Part shown: in pieces, positions 31,341 through 40,070 of the stretch
Layout of the letters: every line of letters starts with the position of its first letter
Numbering within the stretch: the first letter of the stretch is position 1
Source: Coriobacteriales bacterium
GTDB taxonomy: Bacteria > Actinomycetota > Coriobacteriia > Coriobacteriales > UBA8131
Length of the DNA stretch: 40,969 nucleotides
NCBI GenBank assembly: GCA_031272005.1
Contig: JAISUQ010000029.1
Coordinates: 1-40,969, forward strand
Direction of reading: 5' to 3'
Program-made: the position numbers and the translations under genes
The notes under the pieces: model-generated
Databases searched by the model: none
The model's input: only the letters and a program-made list of their open reading frames with translations
What the model was told of the DNA's origin: nothing

Positions 31341-31375
31341 AATATAAGATACTTGACCAACTTGGTCAAGTATCT
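31341..31375 (-). promoter_or_regulatory. Phd/PIN promoter with perfect 29-bp palindrome
   Basis: Minus strand TTGACC (31369-31364), 17 bp, TATATT (31346-31341). Positions 31347-31375 form a perfect inverted repeat: 14-bp arms AGATACTTGACCAA and its complement around one C. It covers the whole spacer and the -35 box, an almost ideal autorepression operator. Confidence 0.85.
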
Positions 31376-31390
31376 AGGCGCTGTTATGTC

Positions 31391-31431
31391 GTCATTAAGC
31401 GATATTGACACAACTTATCAAGCGAAATGTC
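31391..31431. repeat. Dispersed intergenic repeat (copy B)
   Basis: TAAGCGATATTG, AACTTATCAAGCGA and AATGTCAA occur in the same order as in the minus-strand copy at 12203-12153, with a shorter gap between the first two blocks. TATTGACA and TGTCAATA form an internal inverted repeat. It lies between the Phd operator and the paired-hairpin element. Confidence 0.65.
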
Positions 31432-31511
31432 AATACCGCACCAACCGGCACTTCGCTGCAGCGTCTGCGGCGGCGGTCGCCCCCGCCCACCACTCAGTGC
31501 ATCCCCCAGTC

Positions 31512-31594
31512 CGTCATTGCCGGACTTGTTCCGGCAATCCAGTGGCAATGCTGCGAGTCCACCCTTGGATTACCGGGTCAATCCTGGTAATGAC
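31512..31594. repeat. Paired-hairpin inverted repeat (REP/MITE-like)
   Basis: Left arm 31512-31541 (CGTCATTGCCGGAC ... GGCAATCCA) is imperfectly complementary to right arm 31566-31594 (TGGATTACCGGGTC ... GGTAATGACG). Each arm is also a hairpin by itself (TTGCCGG/CCGGCAA; TTACCGG/CTGGTAA). A single arm recurs at 30581-30609 and a degenerate form near 12092-12146. This is typical of small intergenic repeats spread by an outside transposase. Confidence 0.75.
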
Positions 31595-31616
31595 GAACGG
31601 GTGTTAACTGTAGTTG

Positions 31617-31644
31617 TTGTTACGAGTGTTTGCTGGTCTATAAT
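31617..31644 (+). promoter_or_regulatory. Promoter of the addB-addA pair
   Basis: TTGTTA (31617-31622), 16-bp spacer and a perfect TATAAT (31639-31644). Transcription would start near 31651, which makes the upstream in-frame ATG at 31630 unlikely to be used and favours 31681. Confidence 0.55.
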
Positions 31645-31680
31645 TGGCATATTGTTGACGGGGCGCTTTCTGGTTTATGG

Positions 31681-34557
31681 ATGGGTGTTATGGCTGGTGG
31701 TTTGGCAGGGATTCTTGAGGCTGTGGCGGCGCTGCGGAGCGGGGCGGCGGCGGCAACTGTGTCGGTTTTGGTGCCGGATGGGGGGCGGGAGCGGGCGCTG
31801 AAGGCGGCTTTGGCTGGTGGCGAAGTTGGTGCTGGAGGGGTAGCCGGCGTGGCCGGGGCGGCCGGCGAGGTTGGCGCTGGAGGGGCAGTCGGGGTAGCAG
31901 GGGTGGCCGGGGTAGAGGTCGTCACCTGGGGGCATTACTTTCAAGAGGCCTGGCAGCTGTATGGCGATGGGCGCACGGTGGCGCCGGAGCCATTGCGGCG
32001 GCGTTACCTGGCGCTGGCCTATCAGGATTTTGCGGAGACGGAGCGGGCTGGCTGGCGCTTGCCCACGCATCTGGGCGAGTTGAGTGTCGGCTTCCGGCGC
32101 GAGGTCTGCTATCTACTGGATTTTGCCTACGGGCAGCCAGCGTTGATGGCAGCTGTTGAGCAGGCTGGCGGGCAGGCCAAACCATCCGAGGTGCCACTGT
32201 TTGCGCTGCTCAACCGCTATTTTACGCTGCTGGACGCGGATGGCTTCATCGACCCGGTGGATGCCGAGCAGCAACTGGCCGCTCGGCTGCGCAATCAGCG
32301 GCTGCTGTTGGACGGCTTCGTCGAGCTGTCGCCGCGACAGGCCGGGATAATCGCAGCGCTGCAGGCCAACAACCAGGTGCACTGGGACGCTGCGGCCTGT
32401 GCAACAAACTCCCAAACCATCGCCGAAGCGTTGGACAACTTCACCGGCGAGGTGCGCCTGGGCGAGGCAGTTGGCCCGCTGGCCGAGGTACCGCTGCTGG
32501 CCGATCTTATCCAGCAGGCCATCGCCAGCGGTTGCCAGCCCGGTAGCATCGCCGTGCTGACGACCGCTGAGCATGACGCCGGCTCGGCGCTGCTGGACGA
32601 GCTTATCCGCCGGGAGATACCCTTCGCAACCAGCGTCAGCGTGCGCTTGGCGGCCACACCGTTGGGCACAGCGTTCCTGGCACTGCTCAAGGCGCTGCAG
32701 CCGGATGGCGTGCCGGCTGCCAGGCAGCTTTCCGAGCAGCTGTTCAGTCTGTTGAGCAGCCCATATGCCGGCATATCGCGGGAGAAGGCCTGGAGAGCGC
32801 AGCGGGATTGGCGCAAGCAGCGCGTGCTCGACCCAGTGCAACTGCTTGCCTCCGCCCAGGCCGCCTTGGGGGAGAGAAGCGAACTGGTCAGCCTGGCACG
32901 CAGCGTGACTGGCGAGTTGGTAGGCGAGGCCTGGCTCACAGCGCAACGGGAGCTGCTCAACCAGTTGTTCGCCAACGGGCGGAGCAGTAACCGCCGCAGC
33001 GAGGCCGAGTTGCAGGATGACTTCGCGGTGCTCCAGGCCGCCTACGCCTTTGCCGAGCAGGTCGCCGCAACGCGGGGATACTGCTCGTTAGCGGATTTGG
33101 CGGAGATACCGGTGACCCTGAATCGCTCCTACCAACCATCTGCAGCTGACTCCTGCAGCGGGTCTGTGCAGTTGCTGCCACCGCAAGACCTCAGTTATCA
33201 AAGCTATGATGCTATCATCATCGGCAGTTTGAACGCCGATAGCTTCCCGATGAGTCAACGCGAACGCCCGCTGGACGGGCTGCTGACCCGCATGCTTGGC
33301 CAACCGGTCAAGCCCCGCACGGCCGACGTTCAGCGCACATTGCTGGCCCACATGCTCCAGGCGGCCGGCCGGCAGTTTGTCGCCTATCGAATCACCACCG
33401 AGGCCACAGGCGACAAAAGCCGCTCCAGCGCGCTTTGGGATGAGCTGCTGGACGCCCTGGCCAAGGCTGGCCTCCAGCCAGCCACCAGCCGTATCTACGA
33501 GTACGACTACATGCTGCAACAGGCCAACCCGGCCACCCTGGGTACCGCCCGGCGTTTCGACCGCGGCATCTTGGCTGCCAGCCCATCGGCCGCCGATCCA
33601 TCGGCCGCCGATCCATCGGCCAACAGCGACGCAGGCCAACTCGCCAGCTTGATGCCGGCGGTCTTCTCGGTCACCGAACTGGAGGCTTACCTGGCCTGCC
33701 CCTACAAGTGGTTCGTCAGCAGGCGGCTGAAAACCGATGAGATCGACAAGAGCCTGGATGCCCGGGACAAGGGCACTTTTTGCCATGAGGTACTCAAGCA
33801 GTTCTACAATAGCTTGATAGCACAAGGCCATCAGCGGGTGACCGAGGATAACCTCCCGCAGGCGCTGGAGCTGCTGCCGGAGACCTTCCGGCAAACGCTG
33901 GAGGCAGCCCTGGCGGGTGCTGGGGCGTGGGAGGGTCATCCTCTGGTTTTGGCCAACCCCAGCGAGCAGGCGGCCATCAACAGCCTGTTGCCCGGCCTGC
34001 TCGCGCTCATCGAACGTGACGCCAGCTTCCTGCCGGGCTATCATCCAGCCCACATGGAGTACAGAATCAGCAAAGAGGAGCCCATTGAATATGCAGGCGT
34101 GCAGGTCAACGGGATAGTCGACCGTATCGACGTCAACGCCGATGGGCGGGCGGTGGTGCTGGACTATAAGATGCCCAAAAGCCTCAGCGACTACGGTATG
34201 AAAAAGGGCGCCACCTTGCCTATGTATCTACAAGGCGCCATCTATGCCCGCCTGATACAGCGGCAGTTGGAGCTGGTCCCCACGGCGGCTCTGTATCGCT
34301 CCTACACCGCTGTCTCAACGCGGGGAGTCTATTCCAGCGCGCTGATCGACCCGGAAGACAAAGCCCTCCTCAGCGCGCAGGGGCTGGGCAAATATGATGC
34401 CAGCAGCGATTTCTCCGCTTTATTAGATGCGGTGGAGGAGAAGGTGGCGACGGCGATGGAGCGGTTGCAGGCCGGCGACATCGCGCCGGCACCGGCATAT
34501 CAGAAGGCCTGTAGCTATTGCCCGGTTGCGACCTTCTGCCCGGAGAGGAGGGGCTGA
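31681..34557 (+). CDS. AddB-like PD-(D/E)XK nuclease/helicase-related subunit
   Basis: A 958-residue protein partnered with the UvrD-like helicase-nuclease downstream, probably a double-strand-break end-processing complex of the AddAB/RexAB kind. The C-terminal nuclease domain is clear: FSVTELEAYLACPYKWFVSR, later VNGIVDRIDVNADGRAVVLDYKMP (D-x(n)-D-x-K core), and CSYCPVATFCPE. With the Cys of LACPY, these give four cysteines for a Fe-S cluster as in AddB. The N-terminal half is weakly helicase-like; no good Walker A is visible. Residues about 48-78 are a Gly/Ala/Val-rich insert, and PSAADPSAADPSA near 640 reflects a 15-bp tandem repeat. The start is uncertain. One-base overlap (TGATG) with the next gene. 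Confidence 0.8.
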   Translation: MGVMAGGLAGILEAVAALRSGAAAATVSVLVPDGGRERALKAALAGGEVGAGGVAGVAGAAGEVGAGGAVGVAGVAGVEVVTWGHYFQEAWQLYGDGRTVAPEPLRRRYLALAYQDFAETERAGWRLPTHLGELSVGFRREVCYLLDFAYGQPALMAAVEQAGGQAKPSEVPLFALLNRYFTLLDADGFIDPVDAEQQLAARLRNQRLLLDGFVELSPRQAGIIAALQANNQVHWDAAACATNSQTIAEALDNFTGEVRLGEAVGPLAEVPLLADLIQQAIASGCQPGSIAVLTTAEHDAGSALLDELIRREIPFATSVSVRLAATPLGTAFLALLKALQPDGVPAARQLSEQLFSLLSSPYAGISREKAWRAQRDWRKQRVLDPVQLLASAQAALGERSELVSLARSVTGELVGEAWLTAQRELLNQLFANGRSSNRRSEAELQDDFAVLQAAYAFAEQVAATRGYCSLADLAEIPVTLNRSYQPSAADSCSGSVQLLPPQDLSYQSYDAIIIGSLNADSFPMSQRERPLDGLLTRMLGQPVKPRTADVQRTLLAHMLQAAGRQFVAYRITTEATGDKSRSSALWDELLDALAKAGLQPATSRIYEYDYMLQQANPATLGTARRFDRGILAASPSAADPSAADPSANSDAGQLASLMPAVFSVTELEAYLACPYKWFVSRRLKTDEIDKSLDARDKGTFCHEVLKQFYNSLIAQGHQRVTEDNLPQALELLPETFRQTLEAALAGAGAWEGHPLVLANPSEQAAINSLLPGLLALIERDASFLPGYHPAHMEYRISKEEPIEYAGVQVNGIVDRIDVNADGRAVVLDYKMPKSLSDYGMKKGATLPMYLQGAIYARLIQRQLELVPTAALYRSYTAVSTRGVYSSALIDPEDKALLSAQGLGKYDASSDFSALLDAVEEKVATAMERLQAGDIAPAPAYQKACSYCPVATFCPERRG

Positions 34558-37500
34558 TGGCTATCGAAGGACTCTCAAAGGCGCAAAACGAAGCTGCCGA
34601 GACCCTCAACAAACCGCTGTTCATCCAGGCCGGCGCCGGAACCGGCAAGACCTACACCCTGACCAAGCGGCTGGCCTATGCCCTCTCGCCGGCCAGTGGC
34701 GTGGCTTGCGGGCAACCGGGGCAGCCCTATCTGCCAGATACCAGCAACTTCATGACCATCACCTTCACCGAGAAGGCCACTGACGAGCTGCTCTCGCGCA
34801 TCCGCTCGACCCTGCGGCAAGCCGGGCTGGAGGAGCAGGCTCTGGCGGTGGACAGCGCCTGGGTCTCAACCATCCATGGCATGTGCCGCCGGCTGCTGCT
34901 GGACAACATCCTGCAATCCGGCATCGACCCGGATGCCGATGTGCCGCCGGACATCCTGTCCGACTATTGGCTGAATCAGCTGTTCAACCAGCTTTTGGAC
35001 AGTCACGCTGAGGATGCCGAGATAACCAGGCTGCTCAACGAGTATGGTGATTCCTGGCTGCGTAACATGGCCGTGCAGGTGGCCGAGCGTCTGGCGGAGC
35101 TGCCCAACGGGGTAGCCGATGTGGAGCTGTGCCAGCCTGAGCACTCGCCATCAGAGTTGTTGCGGATGCTGCTTACGGAGACCAACAGGCTTATCCGGGA
35201 TATCGAAGGATTGGAGAAGCCGGGGAAGAAGGACATCGGCAACATCGCCCTGCTCCAATCCGTCTCTGCTGAAGCCCAAATAGCTTTGGATAGCCCCGGC
35301 GACCGCCTGTATCTTGATGCCTACCAGTTGGTCAATGAGTTGAATATCGCTGCTTCCAATAACTGCTTCGATGAGATTGTCGATTCAATCGGCGCTATCC
35401 AACTTGAAGCCATAGCTGGCAAGCAGCATGACGATTTGCAGGTACTGCTGGGCTTCGCCGCCGAGCTGGGTGATATATACAGCGAGTTTCGCCGCCAGCA
35501 TGCCATGATGACCCATGACGAGTTGATGGTGCAGGCTTATCGCCTGTTGACCGGCGATGATGAACTGGCCGCCGCCTATCGCCAGCAGTTTCGCCTGGTG
35601 ATGGTCGATGAGTTCCAGGACACCGATGCTCTGCAGGTCTCAATCATCGACCAACTGGTGCCGCCAGACAAACACAGTCTGGCCACGGTTGGCGACCTGC
35701 AGCAATCCATCTACGGCTTCAGGGGCGCAGACCCGGACGTCTATCTGGCGCAACGTGACGCAATGCAGGAGCTGGACGCCAAGCTGGTGAAGCTGGACGA
35801 GAATTATCGCTCGCACGACCAGATACTGCGCTTTGTGGATGCACTGTTTGGCCAGAGCCAGGTGTTCGGCAGTGAGTTGGTTTCGCTGGCCAGCAAGCGC
35901 CGCGGGCCCGAGCAGCCCAAACTTCCCGCCGACCAGCCTCGGGTGCGCCTGTTGGTTTCGACCGGTCAATCCATGCCAACTGATGACGGCAAGAGCAAAG
36001 ACCCTGACTTGGCCGTTTTGCGTCCCCAGCTGGCGGCGATGATCGCCGATGAGTTCATCCGCTTGCGTGATGATTATGGCTTCCGCTCCAAAGAAATGGC
36101 CTTGCTGCTGGGCAAGACGACAAATGCAGACGTCTATATCGACGCTTTCAGCGACCGCGGCTTGAATTCAATGGTGGTTGGAGGTTCGGGTTTCTACAAG
36201 GCGTGCGAGGTGGGCATTCTCATCCAATACCTGGCGGCTTTGGCCAATCCCTATGACGAACTGGCCCTGCTGAGTACGCTGACCTCACCGTTGTTCAATT
36301 TGACTGACGACGAATTGTTGACGGTGGCTTCTGTAAAAGGTGAACTCTATTCTAGCTTATTACAAAGTGAACAAGATAGTATAGCACACGCTGCTGCTGC
36401 CTTCCAAGCTGCTCAGTCTCGAATCGACCATCTCAGTGCTGCCGAAGTCTTGCTGGCCAGCTTGCACGACAGCGGCTGGGAACAGGTGCTGCTGGGTAGC
36501 GGCACCATAGGCCAGTCTGCATTGGCCAATATCCACAAACTGATTCGCCTGGTGGCCGAATATCAGTCCAATAGCCAAGCCAGCTTCAATGCAACTGCCG
36601 CCTGGTTCACCAACATCTTGCAGGCCGAAAGCTCAGCACCCAAAGAAAAACCCGGCTTGCTGCAGGGCGCAGACAGCGATGCTGTCAACATCATGACCAT
36701 CCACGCCTCCAAGGGGTTGGAGTTTGCTGTGGCTGCGGTGGCCGAATACGATTTGAGTAACAGGGGCGGCGGCAAGAGCAATGCTGTGTTGTACTCGCAG
36801 AGGGTAGGGGAGAAACTATATTTGGCTATTGAGCCGAAGCCTTCTCCCAAGTATGGCAATGAAAAAAGCAGCACCAATTACGGCAAAGCCATCAAAGCCA
36901 ATCGTGACCAGATCGGCGAGCAACTTGGTTCGCCCGAGCGGGCGTCAAGCTGCCTGGAGTTGTATTGCTATCTGCGAAGTTTGGCGATAGCCAAAGAACT
37001 GCCAGAATGCCAGCGCAAATTCTATGTTGCCTGCACTCGCGCACGTGATGTGTTGTTGGTGGGAGCCTGTGATAAGACTCTGTTGGCGAAACCCAACAAT
37101 CCGCGCAAAGCCATCGCCGGCGACATCCAGCAGGCCTTCTTCCCTGCTGGGTTGCCCACGTCCAGCGCGGAGTTCGCCTTTGGTGGTGCTGCGGGCTATC
37201 GCGGAGCCTGGGATGTTCGCGTGCTGCCGGCTGGCGCTGCGGGCAGCGGCGCAGATGGAGAGGGAAGCGCAGAGGACGACTTCGATAACGAGCAGGGCTC
37301 CGATGACGGGCTGCGCTTGCAGACGGTGCCATTCAGGGACATCATCGCCCCCATGCTGCCGGCTGGCGAGGATCTCTGCCTGCGTCTGGAGCGCGGCCAA
37401 CGCCTGGCGCCAGCCAGCTACTCCTACAGTTCGCTGGCCAGAGCGCATGAGCCGGATTCCGACATTGCCCACATCGCGCTGACGGCCCGCGAGGAGAAGC

Positions 37501-38129
37501 GCGCCACCATCTTCGGCAGCGCCTTCCATCGGGCTTGCCAGTTGCTGCTGGTGGCCACCGATGAGCTCAACCGTCCGTTGCGCGACGCCCAACTGACCGC
37601 CGAGGAGAACCAGCGCCTGGACGCCGCTTTCGAGCGCTGGGTGTCTTCGCCACGCGCCGCCGAGCTGACCGCCATGCCGGAGGTCTTCGCCGAGTACCCG
37701 TTTGTGGTGCCGCTGCCGGGAGCGCAGGCGCGCATCGTCCCGCTGGAAGGCAAGATCGATGCCTTGGGCTTGGACTTGGCAAACCACCGGGCACTGATAA
37801 TCGACTACAAGACCGGCACCTCCGGCGAGGGTCAGCCGGACGAGCTGCGCCAACGCTACCAGCAGCAGGCCGCCTGCTACGCCTATGCGATACTGACGGC
37901 ATTTGCCGGCGGCGTCGAGCAGGTCGAACTGGCCTTTATCCGCCCGGAAGCCCAGGCCCCGGCTGGCGGCGGGCTGGAAGAGGTGGTATATACCTATACT
38001 ATCAACGACAGAGAAACTCTGCTGGAGCTGATCAATTCATCCTACCGGGGCGTCCTGGATACCCCTGTCTTTAGACATGTGGAGGAATGCCCCGCCCACC
38101 TCCTTATTGCAATTCAGATTATAGTGTGA
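34557..38129 (+). CDS. AddA-like UvrD-family helicase-nuclease
   Basis: A 1190-residue ATP-dependent 3'-5' helicase with nuclease domain. Motif I FIQAGAGTGKTYTLTKRLAYAL (Lys31; split from about 22), motif II MVDEFQDTDALQ, motif III ATVGDLQQSIYGFRGADPDVY, the VNIMTIHASKGLEF motif and motif VI FYVACTRARDVLLVG are all intact. The C-terminal PD-(D/E)XK nuclease shows FGSAFHRACQ, LEGKIDALGLD and ALIIDYKTGTSGEG. AGGAGG precedes the ATG at 34557. Role: resection of DNA ends for RecA-dependent repair, and destruction of foreign linear DNA. The last residues (after about HVEECPA) are coded by DNA next to the TnpB element and may be element-derived. Confidence 0.88.
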   Translation: MAIEGLSKAQNEAAETLNKPLFIQAGAGTGKTYTLTKRLAYALSPASGVACGQPGQPYLPDTSNFMTITFTEKATDELLSRIRSTLRQAGLEEQALAVDSAWVSTIHGMCRRLLLDNILQSGIDPDADVPPDILSDYWLNQLFNQLLDSHAEDAEITRLLNEYGDSWLRNMAVQVAERLAELPNGVADVELCQPEHSPSELLRMLLTETNRLIRDIEGLEKPGKKDIGNIALLQSVSAEAQIALDSPGDRLYLDAYQLVNELNIAASNNCFDEIVDSIGAIQLEAIAGKQHDDLQVLLGFAAELGDIYSEFRRQHAMMTHDELMVQAYRLLTGDDELAAAYRQQFRLVMVDEFQDTDALQVSIIDQLVPPDKHSLATVGDLQQSIYGFRGADPDVYLAQRDAMQELDAKLVKLDENYRSHDQILRFVDALFGQSQVFGSELVSLASKRRGPEQPKLPADQPRVRLLVSTGQSMPTDDGKSKDPDLAVLRPQLAAMIADEFIRLRDDYGFRSKEMALLLGKTTNADVYIDAFSDRGLNSMVVGGSGFYKACEVGILIQYLAALANPYDELALLSTLTSPLFNLTDDELLTVASVKGELYSSLLQSEQDSIAHAAAAFQAAQSRIDHLSAAEVLLASLHDSGWEQVLLGSGTIGQSALANIHKLIRLVAEYQSNSQASFNATAAWFTNILQAESSAPKEKPGLLQGADSDAVNIMTIHASKGLEFAVAAVAEYDLSNRGGGKSNAVLYSQRVGEKLYLAIEPKPSPKYGNEKSSTNYGKAIKANRDQIGEQLGSPERASSCLELYCYLRSLAIAKELPECQRKFYVACTRARDVLLVGACDKTLLAKPNNPRKAIAGDIQQAFFPAGLPTSSAEFAFGGAAGYRGAWDVRVLPAGAAGSGADGEGSAEDDFDNEQGSDDGLRLQTVPFRDIIAPMLPAGEDLCLRLERGQRLAPASYSYSSLARAHEPDSDIAHIALTAREEKRATIFGSAFHRACQLLLVATDELNRPLRDAQLTAEENQRLDAAFERWVSSPRAAELTAMPEVFAEYPFVVPLPGAQARIVPLEGKIDALGLDLANHRALIIDYKTGTSGEGQPDELRQRYQQQAACYAYAILTAFAGGVEQVELAFIRPEAQAPAGGGLEEVVYTYTINDRETLLELINSSYRGVLDTPVFRHVEECPAHLLIAIQIIV

Positions 38130-38135
38130 TATAAT
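38107..38135 (+). promoter_or_regulatory. tnpB promoter
   Basis: TTGCAA (38107-38112), 17-bp spacer, perfect TATAAT (38130-38135), only 7 bp before the tnpB ATG. Transcription would start at about the ATG, so the mRNA is nearly leaderless. It overlaps the end of the addA-like gene. Confidence 0.6.
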
Positions 38136-38142
38136 TTGACAC

Positions 38143-39321
38143 ATGTTGAAGGCCTTGAGATACCGGATATACCCCAACAAGGAGCAGCGTGAGCTGCTCT
38201 CCAAGGCATTCGGTTGTGCCCGGTATATATACAACTGGGCTTTGGATACCAAGATAAAAGCATATACAGCCACCGGCAAATCGCCCAGCCGCTTTGACCT
38301 CAACGTCGCCATCACGTCTCTGAAAAAGGATAACCCTTGGCTTGGCGATGTCTCCGATTGGGTACTGAAGACCGCAGTCGATGACGTTGAAGCCGCATAT
38401 ACGGCCTTCTTCCAGAAGCGCAACCGCTTCCCGCGCTTCAAGTCCAAACGCAGCAGCAAGCAGACATTTCGGGTGCGCGGATACCGGGTCAAGGAAGGCC
38501 GGCTGTGTCTGCCCAAGATTGGCAAGGTCAAGTGTATCTTCTCCCGACCACTTGAAGGCGAGCTGAAGACCTGTACCGTCACACTTGCCCCTTCCGGCAA
38601 GTACTTCGTATCCTGCCTTGTCGATGATGGCCTGGACCCGCAGCCGGATAAGACAGATGCCGGGGCGGTCGGTATCGATTTAGGGCTTAAAGACTTCGCT
38701 ACGTTATCCACCGGTGAGAAAATCGCTACCCCGAAGCTCTTGCGGGCTTCAGAGAGAAAACTCGCCAGACTCCAGCGTGGGCTGGCGCGCAAGACCAAAG
38801 GCTCCAACAGGTATAAAGCCTGCAAGCGCAAGGTGGCCAGGATACACGAGAAGATAGCCAACCAGCGTACAGACTTCCTGCACAAGCTCAGCACTCGATT
38901 GGTAAACGAGAACCAAGTAATCTGTATCGAGGATTTGAATGTGTCAGGAATGCTGAAAAACCACCATCTGGCCAAATCCATCGCTGATGCCAGCTGGAGT
39001 GAGTTCGTACGGCAGCTGGAGTACAAGTGTGACTGGTATGGTTCGGAGCTGGTCAGGATAGGCAGGTTCGAACCGTCCAGCAAGCTTTGCTCTTGCGGCA
39101 GCCTGAACAGCTCCCTAACCTTGGACCAGCGCATCTGGACCTGCCCTAAGTGCGGCGCGACACATGACCGCGATATTCTGGCAGCCCAAAACATCGTCAG
39201 GTTTGCGGTGGCAACCACCGTCAAAGGACGTGGAGAGAATGTAAGACTGTTAGCAGGTCTATCCAATATGGGTATATCTCCTTTCAGCAGTCTCGTTGAA
39301 GCGTCAATCCCCTTGCTTTAG
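38143..39321 (+). CDS. tnpB: TnpB, RNA-guided endonuclease of IS200/IS605 elements
   Basis: A 392-residue TnpB. The N-terminal helix-turn-helix part starts LKALRYRIYPNKEQRELLSK. The RuvC-like catalytic acids are Asp179 (VGIDLGLKDFA), Glu263 (VICIEDLNVSGM) and Asp344 (HDRDILAAQNI). The zinc-finger cysteines are Cys316/Cys318 (LCSCG) and Cys334/Cys337 (CPKCG); the first pair is spaced CxC, tighter than the CxxC I expect. Known TnpB proteins cut DNA guided by an RNA made from the element's right end. The gene appears intact and may be active. Confidence 0.93.
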   Translation: MLKALRYRIYPNKEQRELLSKAFGCARYIYNWALDTKIKAYTATGKSPSRFDLNVAITSLKKDNPWLGDVSDWVLKTAVDDVEAAYTAFFQKRNRFPRFKSKRSSKQTFRVRGYRVKEGRLCLPKIGKVKCIFSRPLEGELKTCTVTLAPSGKYFVSCLVDDGLDPQPDKTDAGAVGIDLGLKDFATLSTGEKIATPKLLRASERKLARLQRGLARKTKGSNRYKACKRKVARIHEKIANQRTDFLHKLSTRLVNENQVICIEDLNVSGMLKNHHLAKSIADASWSEFVRQLEYKCDWYGSELVRIGRFEPSSKLCSCGSLNSSLTLDQRIWTCPKCGATHDRDILAAQNIVRFAVATTVKGRGENVRLLAGLSNMGISPFSSLVEASIPLL

Positions 39322-39338
39322 CTATGGGGTAGTTGAAG
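39200..39338 (+). ncRNA. Putative omega (reRNA) scaffold at the tnpB 3' end
   Basis: In characterised IS200/IS605 elements the guide RNA overlaps the end of tnpB and the right end, with the guide read from flanking DNA. Here the right end has a hairpin CCCC...GGGG (39309-39329) followed by TAGTTGAAG, then flanking DNA at about 39339 (ATGGGAGGATAAAATGAC). The 5' border given is a guess based on typical length. Confidence 0.4.
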
Positions 39339-39351
39339 ATGGGAGGATAAA

Positions 39352-39954
39352 ATGACAAGGCTCTATTACCAGGGGCACGGCTCCTTTCGAATCACCGCCG
39401 ATGACGGCCGCGTCATCTATGTTGACCCGTTCGCCGGTGATGGCTACGACCTGCCGGCTGACCTGGTACTCATCACCCACCAGCATCACGACCACAACCA
39501 AATCGGCCTGATTACCCAAAAACCCACCTGCCAGGTAATCAGCAACTTCGAAGCCCTGGCTGGCGGCGAGTACCGCAGCTTCGACATCGACGGCATCAAG
39601 GTCGAAGCGGTGGTGGCCGGCAACAAAAACCACAACAGCGACCAATGCGTGGGCTACATCATCAGCCTCGATGGGCTGCAGATCTACGCCGCTGGTGATA
39701 CCTCGCGCACCGAGCAGATGGCCAGCTTTGCTGCCCGCCAGCTGGACTACGCCCTGCTGCCCGGCGACGGCTTCTACAACATGGATGTAGACGAGGCCGC
39801 CGCCTGCGCCAACCTGATAGCGGCCAAACATGCCGTCCCCATCCACCTCGTCCCCGATTCTGTTACCGACTGGAGCCAGGAGCGCGCCGAACACTTCGCC
39901 ACCCTCACCCCCAGCGCCCTGCTCATCGCCCCCGGAAAAGAAATCGAGCTGTAA
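39352..39954 (+). CDS. MBL-fold metal-dependent hydrolase (UlaG-like)
   Basis: A 200-residue metallo-beta-lactamase-fold protein. The metal motif is LITHQHHDHNQIG (HxHxDH), preceded by VIYVDPFAG. GNKNHNSDQCVGYII gives a further His, AAGDTSRTEQM an Asp, and VPIHLVPDS a late His. This fits the UlaG-like/YycJ-unrelated group with unknown substrates. GGGAGG 5 nt before the ATG sets the start. Its upstream region was interrupted by the TnpB element: only 13 bp lie between the presumed right end and the ATG, so it now depends on readthrough or an element-borne promoter. A weak hairpin TTATCG-AAAAA-CGATAA follows the stop. Confidence 0.88.
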   Translation: MTRLYYQGHGSFRITADDGRVIYVDPFAGDGYDLPADLVLITHQHHDHNQIGLITQKPTCQVISNFEALAGGEYRSFDIDGIKVEAVVAGNKNHNSDQCVGYIISLDGLQIYAAGDTSRTEQMASFAARQLDYALLPGDGFYNMDVDEAAACANLIAAKHAVPIHLVPDSVTDWSQERAEHFATLTPSALLIAPGKEIEL

Positions 39955-39980
39955 AATTATCGAAAAACGATAAAAATCTA

Positions 39981-40009
39981 TTGAAAAACGGAATATCTTG
40001 CGCTACAGT
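39981..40009 (+). promoter_or_regulatory. Promoter of the DUF2975/HTH operon
   Basis: TTGAAA (39981-39986), 17 bp, TACAGT (40004-40009). The leader that follows has a short hairpin GGGAG-AGGTT-CTCCC (40031-40045) before the start codon at 40071. Confidence 0.5.
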
Positions 40010-40070
40010 AGTAATAGTCAAAGAAGCCTTGGGAGAGGTTCTCCCGGTTTGCAGCAGTTGGGAGGCTGAC

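Larger units (their letters stand above)
38100..39338 (+). mobile_element. IS200/IS605-group element with tnpB only
   Basis: A tnpB gene with an A/T-rich leader and a hairpin right end, no tnpA. The right end is probably about 39338, after the CCCC...GGGG hairpin at 39309-39329 and AGTTGAAG. The left end is not resolved; GGAGG (38082) and CCTCC (38098) near the addA stop could be its terminal hairpin. Such elements move with a TnpA supplied elsewhere. Confidence 0.65.

Noticed and set aside
31630..31680. An upstream start for the AddB-like gene
   Set aside because: The ATG at 31630 lies upstream of the perfect TATAAT at 31639-31644, so the main transcript would not contain it.
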